Shown: one piece after another, positions 35,469-47,303 of the stretch
Layout: each line of letters opens with the position of its first letter
Numbering within the stretch: position 1 is the stretch's first letter
Assembly: GCA_027475525.1 (NCBI GenBank)
Contig: JAMWFC010000113.1
Location: forward strand, 3,274,612-3,338,611
Length of the DNA stretch: 64,000 bases
Reading direction: 5' to 3'
DNA from: Macrolepiota albuminosa
Lineage: Eukaryota > Basidiomycota > Agaricomycetes > Agaricales > Agaricaceae
The notes under the pieces: generated by a model
Told to the model about the DNA's origin: nothing
Database searches by the model: none
What the model saw: the letters and a program-made list of their open reading frames with translations, nothing else
Program-made: the position numbers and the translations under genes

Positions 35469-35721
35469 TGTAACCGGAGTTACGAGTTAGAACTATCCTG
35501 TGTGTATCACACAAGTGCTAAATCAGACCGCAGTATCGGATTGACTAGTACTTAGAGTGAAAACAAGATGTTATCTTACGTAATACTCTACTAATTGATT
35601 ACAGCGTCGTTGACGCTGATGGTAATACGGATGACTCCGTTACATTGTTATCTTACGTAATACTCTACTAATTGATTACAGCGTCGTTGACGCTGATGGT
35701 AATACGGATGACTCCGTTACA
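35469..35721 (-). repeat. Gypsy-2 3' LTR
   Basis: It matches the 5' LTR except for the extra 77-bp copy. It shares a core with Gypsy-1 LTRs (TAGTCAAT, then GGTCTGATT), probably part of R/U5. Confidence 0.95.
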
Positions 35722-35722
35722 T
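35569..35722. repeat. 77-bp tandem duplication N
   Basis: Copies 35569-35645 and 35646-35722 lie in the 3' LTR. The 5' LTR has one copy. Confidence 0.98.
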
Positions 35723-35730
35723 ACCCCCCA
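35722..35730 (-). other. Gypsy-2 polypurine tract
   Basis: On the element strand TTGGGGGGTA directly precedes the 3' LTR, the usual site of plus-strand priming. Confidence 0.6.
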
Positions 35731-35776
35731 ATGAGACCGAATACTCGGTCTTGAGAAAGGGAGGTAGAGTGAGATG

Positions 35777-35832
35777 AAAGATGCACGGTAGTGCAACAAC
35801 GATGAACGATGCACGGTAGTGCAACAACGGAT
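35777..35832. repeat. Short tandem repeat in the Gypsy-2 3' untranslated part
   Basis: GATGCACGGTAGTGCAACAACG occurs twice with a period of about 29 bp. The core GCACGGTAGTGC is palindromic. Confidence 0.75.
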
Positions 35833-36109
35833 AAATGCACGCGTGTTGCATGGCTGGAAGGCGTTAGTACTCATGCGCACTGAGGATGTGTCGGCCGGAC
35901 ACAAGAGACAGCAGTCCTTATCAGACACAGGCGCAAGGGACGCCAGCAGTAGAAGCAAATAGTATGTATAAACAAAATATAAAAAAAAACAAAAAGATGA
36001 CCCCTCCTCTGGGTCCGCTGTATCTACACGCAACTCTAGAGTGCGTATCAGCTCAAATGGTTCGAGTGAGATACTCGGAATGGACGTACACAATAAAGTA
36101 TACAAGGGT

Positions 36110-39100
36110 CTAGGACCCGGATGATGATGCTCCCGCGACAGCGCCCGTCTCAGTCACCATTGCCTCCTCCTCCAGTGCGACGTTAATCGTGGGAGGGGGA
36201 GGCGCCGATTCCGTCCTCGGTGGGGTTATAGGCCCCTCGGCTGCAGGCGTGTCTACCACCATAGGCTCTGTTAGTGCGACGTTAATCGCTGAAGCGGTGG
36301 TGGGAAGCGTACCCTGCTCTGCCGTGCGTGACAAGAGATTGACCCGGCCTGGGTCCATGTCTGCTGCTGGCAGGTCATGCGCCGCCGAGCGTTTTAGGAG
36401 GTTGACCCGATTCGGGTCCATGCCAATTAAGTAATAGAGGCCGTTGGCCTCAGGGTTTTCCGGGAGCTTGCTCTCCTCGTGGTGCTTGAACATAAGACGA
36501 TAGTGATCGTCTTCAGTCATCTCCCGCCATCCATCCCATTGCGGGATTGCAGCGGGGGTGCCATACGTGGAGAGGCGCTCCATGCGCTCGTCGTCGACCT
36601 GCTTAAAGATGTCCATAGACATCGTGGGGGAATGGAACTGCTGTTCCAGGAAGACTACGCCGTACGTGTATGCATGGTCTACCCATTCCAGCGGAATCCG
36701 GTTGTGTAACAGGACGCGTAACGCGTCGTCGTCGGAGAAGTTCCGTGCATGGTCGTCGGGCACGTGAACTTGGTGAATTTCGAGCTGCGGCCCACGTTGG
36801 GGCTCAAATGGCTGCTCGGGGAACATGGCGTCATACGAGGCAATCGCCTCTCGATAAAGCCCTGGACGGGCCACGACGAGGGTCATGCGCCGTACGATCA
36901 CCGGCTTGGCTGCACTGTTAGCGCACAATGCTCGACATAAGGCGAACCCAAAGAGGGTCCGCCAGTGCATCCGGTAGGCATGATCCACGGCGATACCTTG
37001 ATAGGTATTCTCCAGCCCAGGTCGGCCAAAGACCAGCACGTACTGCGCCAATTGGTCAAGGTCGAACGGTGTGGCTGGATCCTGAGCGCACATTACGCGC
37101 AACGCCGTGGTGCCATCGTCTTTTGTGCGCAAAAAGTGCCCCGGAATGTGTCGTCGCTCGACAAGAGCGAGGTCGTCAGGGCCCTGCATCGGGTTGACGA
37201 GTTCCTGATACTGAGGCTCCTTCATCAGGAGCTGCATGGTTCGATCATGCAGAGCCTCCACTGTTCGCTGTGCGAACATCTGGAGCTCTGTGATCAGCAT
37301 ATACGCGACGATTCTGTCGCGACGTGGGACGTGTACATTGGCGTAATACTTATAGAGCCGGTCCAGCTCTAGAGGAGTGCGGGGAAGACCGCGTGGGGCA
37401 TGCTTGTACACAATCGTGCCCGGGATGTGGGCAGGATGGCCAGAGGAATACTCATATGACGCCGCTCTATTGGCGTCAGCTCCCATCAACACCGTATTCG
37501 TGGCATACGAATAATAGGTGCAATGGCTGAGTGCTCCTCTAAAGCACGAATTCATTCGCTCGATATCGAGCGGACCCCACACCTTCACCCCCAAGCCATC
37601 GGGGATCCTCCCCGAACATTCGTCCTCTTCATTCGCTCGATATCGAGCGGACCCCACACCTTCACCCCCAAGCCATCGGGGATCCTCCCCGAACATTCGT
37701 CCTTGGCCCTCGACTTCTGGGCCTTCAGCTCCTTGGCGTGAATCGCCTTCTTCTTTGCAATGCGCTTATTGCGCGCTACTCGTTGGAATCGGTCTGCGGC
37801 CGATTCCCCCTCCTCCCCGTCCTCCTCCTGCTCCGAGCTCGACTCTCCATAGTCGCTCTCGTCGGACAGAGATGGTACTGGTTTTTTGCCTTTATCAGGC
37901 CTAGTCTTTCCCCTCGAGGTTGCTACCAGACCATCATACTGCTCCGGCGTACGGGGGTCTGGGGTCAAGACGACCACGGGGTACTTTGCTGGTGGGGCCG
38001 GTACAAACACTGGCAGCATAAACAACATCTGGACTTCTCCTGCTCGTGCGGGAATGCCAGCAGGAAAGAGTATAACCTCCAATTTGGAGGCATCAAGGGG
38101 CGGCTTGCGGCCGCGACGCTGACGAGACGGCCCCGACTTGGTCAGGGCGGACGGTTCTGGTTGTGGCTGAGCCACCGGAGGGGCAGGCGCATTTCGCGCC
38201 AGAGTATTCCCTCCAGGCCCAGCGCGAGGAGTAACGGTAACGGGCGCTCTTGGCGCCACAGCGACGGGTTTGGACCCCCTAGGTGGGGCCCGAGATGATG
38301 CGGGTTCCCGCTGACCCAAGGACAGACCTGCCAAGGGTTCACTGACGGCAGCCAGCGACTCTGACGAGGCCTGCGGGCCCGACTCGGGTAGCCGCGATGA
38401 CAAAGCCACGGGCTGAGGAGGCTGCTCCTGGCACGCGAATTGCGCTTCCGACGGCATCCTTGCCTGTGGAGGAGCGACCGGTCGACTGGGCTGATATCTC
38501 GCCCTCTTGACCTCAGCGGTCGGTTCCTCACTCGTGGCGATTTTGCGCTTAGAAGCGCGCTCAATCTGCTCCAGCGCTGCGACGCGCTGCCTCTTCATCA
38601 GCTCGATCTGGTCGAGCAATCCCTCCATCACCATCACGGCCAAGCTGTCCTGCAGAAAGGACGCAGTTGCAGGGACTGGCTGTCCCGCTGCTTCCAGTCT
38701 GCCCAACAAGACATCTGACCCAACTACACTCTGCGCTTGTGGCGCAGGCTCCTCATACGATTCTGCTGCGGGCCGATGAGCCCATGGAACTGACGGCGGC
38801 CCCGTCACCACACCCGCATACGTCGGATACGACGCAGACGAGCGTGAGGACGGTTCCTGATAGTACCGTTCTCGGCGCAAGCTATCCTCCGGGCGCCCAT
38901 AGCGCCCATCATCATCGACCTCCATCTCTTGCGAGTGGAGGGGTGTTTGGTAGGGGAGCGGCTCCTCGCGGCCCGGATAGGCCACGCCCGCTGAATGCAA
39001 CTGACTCGCCGCCGGATATGGCGGCTGCCTCGGAAACTGGGAAAACTGGGATGACGTCTGTATATTCGGGGGTCTCCCCCCTCCACTAGAGCCTTGCCGG

Positions 39101-39135
39101 CTCTGATCACCCTTTTGCGGCCCCCAATAGGCCAT
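36110..39135 (-). CDS. Gypsy-2 second (3') ORF, conserved protein of unknown function
   Basis: It starts at ATG 39135, 226 nt after pol, and stops at 36110. The span minus duplication O is 2949 nt, 983 codons including stop, so one open frame without any real break. Residues 1-170 are Pro/Ser/Tyr-rich. A helix (LLDQIELMKRQRVAALEQIE) is followed by basic KRARYQ. A Pro/Ala-rich linker with acidic and Lys-rich patches runs to about residue 500. The C-terminal part has the blocks TLFGFALCRA, ARPGLYREAIASY, LLHNRIPLEWVDHAYTYGV and STYGTPAAIPQWDGW, also present in Gypsy-1. It has no membrane segment, Cys motif or nuclease signature. Candidate roles are chromatin or RNA binding, particle assembly or silencing resistance, all inference. 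Confidence 0.88.
37551..37704. repeat. 77-bp tandem duplication O
   Basis: Copies 37551-37627 and 37628-37704 split the Gypsy-2 second ORF into two overlapping frames that share ECSGRIPDGLGVKVWGPLDI. Confidence 0.98.
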
Positions 39136-42100
39136 TCTAAAGCGACACGTATACTACGTGTATTGGGACTGAGGAGAGAAAGAAAAAAACAATCTCCCAA
39201 CTCCGCCAGTGGTGTAAACAACCACAAACACACGCCACCCGGCGCCGCGTCGGCGATCATAATTGCGTAAACAGTTACAATCACAGCCACAATTAGTGGC
39301 CACCCGGTTAGTTACCGGCAATCAAAGTGGACTTCGTCCACATTCCACCACCACACGCGCATTACGCGCGTTTTGCTAGCTGCTGAGGGTGTTTCACACC
39401 CTGCAGCTCTAGATACCTATCCATCGCTGCAAGGTCTTTGCAGTTTACTAGCGGTTCCCAGGTAGTATCACCTAAGCTCCACCTTACCTCGAATTCGAGG
39501 CTTCCCCTTGTCCAACGATGACCTATCAGGTCATCTACGAACCACTCCTGGTCATTACCAGTTCCAAAATCATACGGCTCCGGAGTTGCTCGATTAGGAA
39601 AGAGCGCATCACTACTGGCCATATACGGTTGCAATAGCGACACATGAAATTTGGGGACTATCCTTCGCGCTTGCAGCGCATGGGGTAGTTCCAGCACGTA
39701 GTTAGACGTGCTCGGCTCCGCTTCAAGGACCTTATACGGTCCAATCCACTTTGGACACAACTTACTCGCTCTGCCTTTCGGCAGGTTTAGGTTCTTCGTA
39801 GAAAGGTACACTAGGTTCCCTTTCCCGATGTCTGGTTCCTCACGTCTGCGATTATTCGCATGTTTGGTTTGCCAGACGCGCGATTCTATAATCGCATCAT
39901 GGGCATCTGCCAGATTCCTTAGCACGTTGCGCGCAAACTGCTTGACTCCCACATGAATAACTTCGTCCGTACGAAGTTCACAAATCATGGATGGCATGTA
40001 GCCATTGTTGAGTTCAAAGGGTGAGTACCCTGTGGTTTCCGATATACTCACGTTTATCGCGAATTCCACGAGTGGACATCTATCCACCCAGTCCTTCTGA
40101 TCAGGACGTATGAACGCTCGCAAGATTTGCGCAATATTTCTATTCGCACGTTCCGTTTGACCATCCGTTTGCGGATGAAACAATGTCGAAATGAGCAACT
40201 TTGCTCCTAGCAGCTTGTGCAACTCCTTCCACCATTTGGAAGTAAACTTAGCATCTCGATCGCTCACGATCGAGCTGGGCAGTCCATGAAGACGTACTAT
40301 CTCCTTGAGATAGATCCACGACAAGTCTGACGCAGTCATGGTGGTTCTCACCGGAATAAGATGGACCATACTGGTCATTCTGCAGATCACTACCCACAGG
40401 TAGTTAAAGCCTTTCGACTCGGGGAACAGACCTATAAAGTCCATCCCAATCGAATCCCAAGGTTTGACCGGGATGGGTAGCGAATGCAGCTTTCCCGGTG
40501 GCTTCAAAGTCGACACTTTTGACTGTTGACATAGCTCGCATGTCGAGCAGAATTGGCTCGTCTCTTTGGCCATTTGCGGCCACCAGTACCAGCGTCGCAC
40601 ATAGTCCAGCGTTTTCTGAGTTCCGAAGTGGCCCACTACTCTATGGGCCTGGTCCAGGATAGTCGTAATCAACGACCTCTCCCGGGGAATGCAGATGACT
40701 TTGGACCCCGTGGGTCTGGTAAGGTAGACAAGCTGCTGCTCCGTCCTGAAGCGCGGATGCGCTTGGATATTGTTCAGAATCTCTACGAAGAGATTATCAT
40801 CCTTGTATCCTTGCTGGATACGTGTGCGGAATTGCGCATTGCCTAAGTCGGCCGGTGCAGGCGTATGGTCCTGTGACTCCAGCGCTTGCTGGAGCGTCAT
40901 ATCAGTACCTCTCATAGGCGCCTCTTGCCTCGTCTCTTCCCTTGGCTGAGGGGCCTCATGGTCCACTAGCACCTGAGCTTCGATATCGCGAGTCTCTCGC
41001 TGCTCCTGCAGTCGCTTACTGCGACGTGTTTCCTGCGCTCGCATGGCGTGTAACTCGACCCTATGTTCCCTGATTTCATGGAATCGATGCAGAGGCAAAT
41101 CCTCGCCCTCTGGGTCAATACGTTTGTCCGCCTGGACATAGTCATGCGTGTCATGGACGTCATCTCGAGTATCACTCTCGAAATATCGAGATAGGCAATC
41201 CGCCACTTTGTTCAATTCACCTTTTACATAGGTGATGTCGAACTGGTACCGCGACATGTAGTCGATCCAGCGACGTTGTCGCGGAGACAGGTGCACCTGA
41301 GTCTTAAAGAACTCTAGTGCTTTGTGATCCGTGATAATATGGATCTTATATCCCATCAGTTTATCCTCCCACTTTAGGAGGGCTTCCAGTATTGCGAGTG
41401 TTTCTAACTCGTGCACAGCATAATTCTGCTGAGCAGCAGTGAATTTACGGGACATAAATCCCGCTGGTCGGCAAGTCTGCCATGTTTTACCCTGGCCAAA
41501 CATGGCCCCAACCCCAGTCTTCGACGCATTGCAAATGAGCCAGATGGGCTCGTTGATGCGTGGGTCAATTGGCCGGATGACCGGCGTTTTTGCGCATATG
41601 CGCTTAATCATCTCAAAACACCGCTGATGCAGCGGTCTCCAATGAAACGGTGACCCATTCTGGGTCATGGCCATAAGTGGCCCAGTGTATGCAGTGACGT
41701 CTGGCAAGAAATTGCCAATATAGTTCACCAGTCCGACAAATCGTTGGATATCATTATATGTGCGTGGAGTACGCCACTCTCGGATTCGGTCGAGCTTATC
41801 CGTATCAGGATGAATGCCCTTCTCATCAATGACGTGACCGAGACAATCTATACTCGTTGCGTACAACTCGCACTTCTTCCATTTGAGATAGAGGCTGGCC
41901 TTCCATAGTCGTTCAAATACGACTCGTAGGTGCTGCTCATGCTCCTCAATGGAGTCAGAAAATATGAATATATCGTCTAAATAGACGTGCATAAACTTCC
42001 CGATTACATCTCGGAAGATTGAGGTCATTAACCTCTGAAATGTCGCCGGTGCATTACAATCACCAATCTGCATGATGTTACTCACGAACGTCCCCATCAG

Positions 42101-42209
42101 GGACGAGAACAGTGTCTTCGGTATATCCTCCTCGCGGATGCGAACCTGTTCATACGCGTCTGTGAGGTCGATTTTCGACCGATACTTCGCTGTCGCGACA
42201 TCTTCTCGT

Positions 42210-42363
42210 ATCACTTCCTGATCTGGAAGAGGTGTTACATCCTTGACGGTATTATCATTGCGCTGTCACGCATCCAATGCCGTCCGATCACTTCCTGATC
42301 TGGAAGAGGTGTTACATCCTTGACGGTATTATCATTGCGCTGTCACGCATCCAATGCCGTCCG
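42210..42363. repeat. 77-bp tandem duplication P
   Basis: Copies 42210-42286 and 42287-42363 lie at the start of RT. They also double the in-frame TGA. Confidence 0.98.
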
Positions 42364-43754
42364 CAATGTTCCATCCTTCTTGGGGATACAAAGCAATGGT
42401 GCAGCTTGCACCGCTGGTCGTGGTTCCCACCACTTCGCGTTTATGTATCTATTCGTCTTTTCACGAAGTTGATCCTGAAGTGCTTGCGGGCAGCGAGGCA
42501 AATGATACTTGTACTGCTTGTTATCGTCAATGAGGTTGATCTCATGATTAACCTCCCGCCACGGAGGAAGCTCCTCCTTCGTTCCATTGACGATATCAGC
42601 GAACTCCCGTTGCCATTGCTGGCGCAATCGAGGAATATCCTCCTCTGTAAGGCTCAACGCCTTGCCTTTTCCTTTGGCTACGCGTGCTATACGCGGCTGA
42701 ACCTTTGGTTCAAATCGCTCCCGTAAGGCACGTACGTGCTCCTCTGTGAGGTCTCCCGGATTCAACCTTACAACCGGTTGTTTCCTCGTCGTACTCGCCG
42801 ACGACTGCACACTCCTCGCCTTCAGCAAGAATCCGTCAAATACGATATCCAATGTTTCGGATATCTCGTCCTCTCGTGCGTGACGGTACACTTCTCCCGT
42901 CTGGGTCGCTTGCCCACTTCCCATAGCCTGCGTCACCATTGACGCTACCAACTCGTTCCACTCCCGTGGCATTCGTGGGTCATACGCCCATTGCACTCCT
43001 GGCCGAGGCACTGGTCGATCCATTAGCGACCTAGTGCTACCCACAGTTCCCATCGTACTGAATCCCTCGTCCTTGACGAGATCCTCCACCTTTACTCGAG
43101 AGCTAGTCGGCTGGCATTCCAGCGACTCCACCACGCGTTTACTACGCTCATTCTTGCACTGCACAGCCTGTTTAGGCTTTCCATTGGTACACCCAGTCAC
43201 ATCTGGGTGCTTCCCCTTCTTCAGAGTTCCTTGAAACTCTTCCTCAGTCATCAGTATAGCCGGCGAATCAGCCGGCAGGCTTTTCGGTGGGGCCTGTTCG
43301 TCCTCCACCTCCTGTACAGTCGCTCTCCTGCGACCATCTAGTCAGTTGCGTTCATCACGCCGCTTTTCAGTTGCACGATAGCGCCTCAAACGACCATCTG
43401 TATTGTTCAACACCACTTTCTCCGTCTTCAAGGGTGTACCATTCACAATGACCATGTCGTTCACGAAATCCAGCGACACCTTGTTCTTACGCATGAACGG
43501 CGTACCGATAATCATGTCATAGCGATCAAAATTTGCTATATCCACGTATTCCTTCGTCGACGTTCCTGACGTCTTTATTTTCACCTCCGCGCCAAACTGC
43601 ACCATAGCGCGACTCCCCACAGTCCCCAGCTGGAGCATCAAGGGCTCCTCCAGTTCATGAACGCGAATCACGTTGACGTGAGCAAACTGGGGTGTAATGC
43701 CCGTAGTGGTACTCCCGGAGTCCCACAACGTCCATGCCGGATGTCCGTTGACAT

Positions 43755-44092
43755 CAACATACGTGACCAGGCACTCCTTCTCTTCAGGAGTATAGTGTGG
43801 CCGCTGCAACTTATTAGTTGCCTTCTGCAGGGTTACGCGTCTCATTCGGACGCGCTGATCTCCACGGCACTCCGTCAGTGCAAACAGGTGTTCCTCCTCG
43901 TCATCACGAGCATAGTAGTCGCTCAACATACGTGACCAGGCACTCCTTCTCTTCAGGAGTATAGTGTGGCCGCTGCAACTTATTAGTTGCCTTCTGCAGG
44001 GTTACGCATCTCATTCGGACGCGCTGATCTCCACGGCACTCCGTCAGTGCAAACAGGTGTTCCTCCTCGTCATCACGAGCATAGTAGTCGCT
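43755..44092. repeat. 169-bp tandem duplication in Gypsy-2 gag-protease junction
   Basis: Copies 43755-43923 and 43924-44092 differ by at least one transition (ACGCGTCTC against ACGCATCTC). The length is not a multiple of three, so it breaks gag-pol. The length also differs from the 77-bp set. Confidence 0.95.
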
Positions 44093-47000
44093 GTTGTACA
44101 CATCCACTGCGACGTATTCATCGCCATCAATCTGGACGCTCTCAGCGTCATCCACTTCCGACCCGTCAGCCTCTGCTTGCGGCTCCTCCTCGGTTTCCTT
44201 GACGATTTCATTGTCCTCGTCGTCACTGACGACATCGCTCGGTGCCGCAGCCGTATGGGCCGCTCGGATGTGTGCCTTAGGAGGGGCGGGACACTCCTTA
44301 GCAAAGTGCCCGCTCCTGCCACAATTGTAGCACGCTGAGGGGTCCCCGGCAGGCCTTCTCTGACCTACTCCTGGGACTCCAGCAGTTTTACCCGCCATAC
44401 GCGCTGCAGGCGCCACTACTCCTCTTGGTGCTACTTGATTCTGACCCGAAACGGGTCGACTGTCCTTCGCTGGCAATTGTCCAGCAGGTTTCGATCGAGG
44501 CCGTTGGCCTCCAGGAATTGTCTTGCGAACCACGAATCGCGGATTGCGATTGTTCTCCATCTCCGTCCGCTTGGCTAGGAAGGTTCCCACCTTCACTGCC
44601 TGACGGTTCACTGGTCCTCGGCGTGAACTACGCTGCTCATAATGGTTTGCAGTCCGTGTCGACTGCTCATAACGGATGGCATACGCCAAAAATTCAGTCA
44701 CAGTGTTGACCTCCGGAGACAAGTTATCGTCGCGTATCAACGCTCTCCTCATGTCTGCAGGTATTCCGTCCAGGAATGTCTCGCGGATAGTGTATTCGTC
44801 TGGATAGACGGCCATATTCTGTGCATGACCCACCAGGTCATCATAAAAGGTCTGGACGCCAGTCTTAGCGTCATACACTGCCTTTCTAAAGGCATCGCGA
44901 GCTTCCTGCATCGTAGCAGCGTTAACGAACCGATTATACAGTCCTATCAGGACCTCTTTAAACGTCCAGTGCGATTTGTCGCGATTAATGTGGAGAACAT
45001 GGCGACGGAACCAATTCCGAGCCTCTCCTTCCATAAATTCGTGTAGCACGAATATCCTTTCCTGGTCCATGTCGTCTCCACCATAGCAGCAGGCTGCGAG
45101 GTGATAGCACACGTCCATGGCCCAGTCCTCCAGTTGCGAGAACCTATGTCCTCCAGCGTACGCACGTATGTGCTTACCATCGGATTTACGGGGGCTTACC
45201 CCAGCAGGGAACTTAAATCTGACTCCAAGGGAGTCATCCACCAGACGAGTGAGGCGGTCATGCATATGATCCATATGGATCCTGACCGCTTCATTCATTC
45301 CCGGCGTAGTTTCATGCAAATCATGAGGTGCGGGCATCGAAAATGCCCGAGGACTGCGAAACAGGTGCTCATTGACCACTCTTTCCGGCCGTGCGGTGGG
45401 CTGTTGCCTCACTTGTTGCTCTGCTGGTAATCCACCAGCCTGCCTGCCCCTGTCACGACGATTATTATTGTCCTGATTGTCATTCCTACGATCACGATCT
45501 CCACCGTTGTGATTGCGACGATTTGGCTCCCTCCGTTCGTAGTGACCACTACTGTCGTCACTACCACCCGGATCTCTGTCCGGTTCAGCAGTCCGAGCCG
45601 CGAATTGTCGCCGCATGTCATCGACAGGCGTTACGCCCTCACGCCCTTCAAAGACTACCCCCTGGTCGTCAATGAACGACTCACCATGATTGCGCAAGTC
45701 CTGGTTGCGTATCCTTTGGTAATTGACGCGTTCATTCCAGTTGTCCACTAGGTGGACGCGTCGCACTACGCGTCGTGGTCGTGTTCGCTCCTCAAGAATG
45801 TGGACTTCGTCCACCTCTTCCTTGATTGTAACTTGCTTACGAGGTGTCTTAACCTCCTGCACTGCAAGTGCTGCCTCTGGCTCTGCCGGAGTCGTCGTTA
45901 CAGTCTCCACCTCAGACAATGCCTGCTGAGGCACTCCGCTAACAATGCGTTGACGGTTTGCGGCGTTCTGGCACCGAATGTAGTCTTGCTGAGACTCATC
46001 AGCCTGACGAGGCGCATTGAGCAATTCCATCGTGTCCGCGATTAGTGGCGCTCGTCTGCGCACACTCATCTCACATTCTACGGAGTCGGCTGGAGTAGCC
46101 GTTGAGACTGCTGACCCTCGCGCCGCTTTGCGCTTAAGGTATTCCACTACTTCAAGTTCGAAGATGCGCACAAACAATTCAATATATTCACTCGAATCTG
46201 CACGGGGTACATCGTGGCTCCTAGCCGCCAGCAACTGTAAGTGCTTTACTACATAAAGCTGAAGATGCTTTCGCGTCGATTCCTTCACGACCGCCGGATA
46301 TCGGTCCAATACTAGCTGCAACTGGATAGATAAGGTCGAATGCGACCTTTTGCTTTCCTCATCATCTGAGGACTCCAACTCGGACTCTAAGTCCATAACT
46401 CTCCTGAGGCCGTCATGCCTCACTTGCGGCTGTTTGCCGGCTCGTCGGTGCAACTCTGGACTTCCAGGCGTTGTTAACGCCTTGTCCAACCTTACGACAT
46501 TGTCGTCTTCCCTACTGACCACTATTGCTGGTCCTTGCTTCTGTACTTGTGTCGTCAACGACGACGGTCCCGGTTCAGTGGCAGCATTGGCCACATATTC
46601 CAAATGCCGTTCCGTAGGTGCAGTCCGGAATGGGGTGCTATGCGCAAACGCGCTGCCTTGTACCAATTCCGAGTACTGGGTAACGTCCGGTTGACCCTCC
46701 GAGGGAGCTGAAGAGCTCTCGGGCAATACCGGATACATCAGTGAGGGCATTTGGCTCGCTGGCAGCGACACTCCTGAGACCGCGGATCTATCTCCTGGTT
46801 TTCCACCAGGTCGTACAATGGACATCATCCGTGATACGGATAGCCCACCAGGCATTCCATAGCTCGTGCTGACATCACGAGGAGTCTTTTCGTCCCGCTT
46901 TGGCGGGGGTTGGTATGCTGACGCAGATTGCGTCTTCACAGCCTGAAGCACAGGTAAGTCACCTGCGTCTGCAGCTGAGAACGGAGGATCCGGATCAAGA

Positions 47001-47122
47001 GAGCCAGTCATGGAAGCACGTTTTCAGCGTGATGCCAACAGAGAATCGAGAGGTTTTGATGAGAGTTGCCTAGTCGGTAACAAGCCTAGAGTCTAAAGCC
47101 GATAGCAGAAGATTTAAAAAAA

Positions 47123-47298
47123 TGTAACCGGAGTTACGAGTTAGAACTATCCTGTGTGTATCACACAAGTGCTAAATCAGACCGCAGTATCGGATTGACT
47201 AGTACTTAGAGTGAAAACAAGATGTTATCTTACGTAATACTCTACTAATTGATTACAGCGTCGTTGACGCTGATGGTAATACGGATGACTCCGTTACA
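47123..47298 (-). repeat. Gypsy-2 5' LTR
   Basis: 176 bp with TGTAAC...GTTACA ends. On the element strand the LTR is followed by TTTTTTTAAATCTTCTGC, not a TGG-type tRNA site. Confidence 0.96.
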
Positions 47299-47303
47299 TG
47301 TAG

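Larger units (their letters stand above)
39362..47011 (-). pseudogene. Gypsy-2 gag-pol polyprotein (nearly intact)
   Basis: One frame from ATG 47011, 112 nt after the LTR, to a stop at 39362. Gag: polar N-terminus, capsid-like region at about 45250-44650 (DLEDWAMDV-type block, FLDGIPADMRRALI) and CCHC knuckle CYNCGRSGHFAKEC at about 44300. Protease: LWDSGSTTTG near 43720. RT: YLDD near 41975. RNase H: ICNASKTG, with Asn for Asp at 41527-41529. Integrase: zinc motif HX5H...CX2C near 40620-40530, GMDF, VSDRD, QTDGQTERANR. C-terminus: chromodomain-like GSLEFEVRWSLGDTTWEPL. Apparent breaks are the 169-bp and 77-bp duplications plus TGA at 43342-43344 and TGA at 42266-42268. Corrected length is 2467 residues. 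Confidence 0.92.
35469..47298 (-). mobile_element. Gypsy-2: chromovirus-like LTR retrotransposon inserted in the Tc1 transposase gene
   Basis: LTRs lie at 47123-47298 (5') and 35469-35721 (3', inflated by one 77-bp duplication to 253). Both are 176 bp when corrected and look identical. They start TGTAACGGAG and end GTTACA on the element strand. Target duplication TGTAG is at 35464-35468 and 47299-47303. Order: leader, gag-pol, second ORF, polypurine tract. After removing the 169-bp and 77-bp duplications, gag-pol spans 7404 nt, an exact multiple of three, with only two TGA codons. The element is therefore young. It shares gene order and most domains with Gypsy-1 but differs clearly in protein sequence. 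Confidence 0.96.

Noticed and set aside
36189..39089. Several plus-strand ORFs of 60-190 codons across the Gypsy-2 second ORF
   Set aside because: They are antisense shadows of the conserved minus-strand frame.
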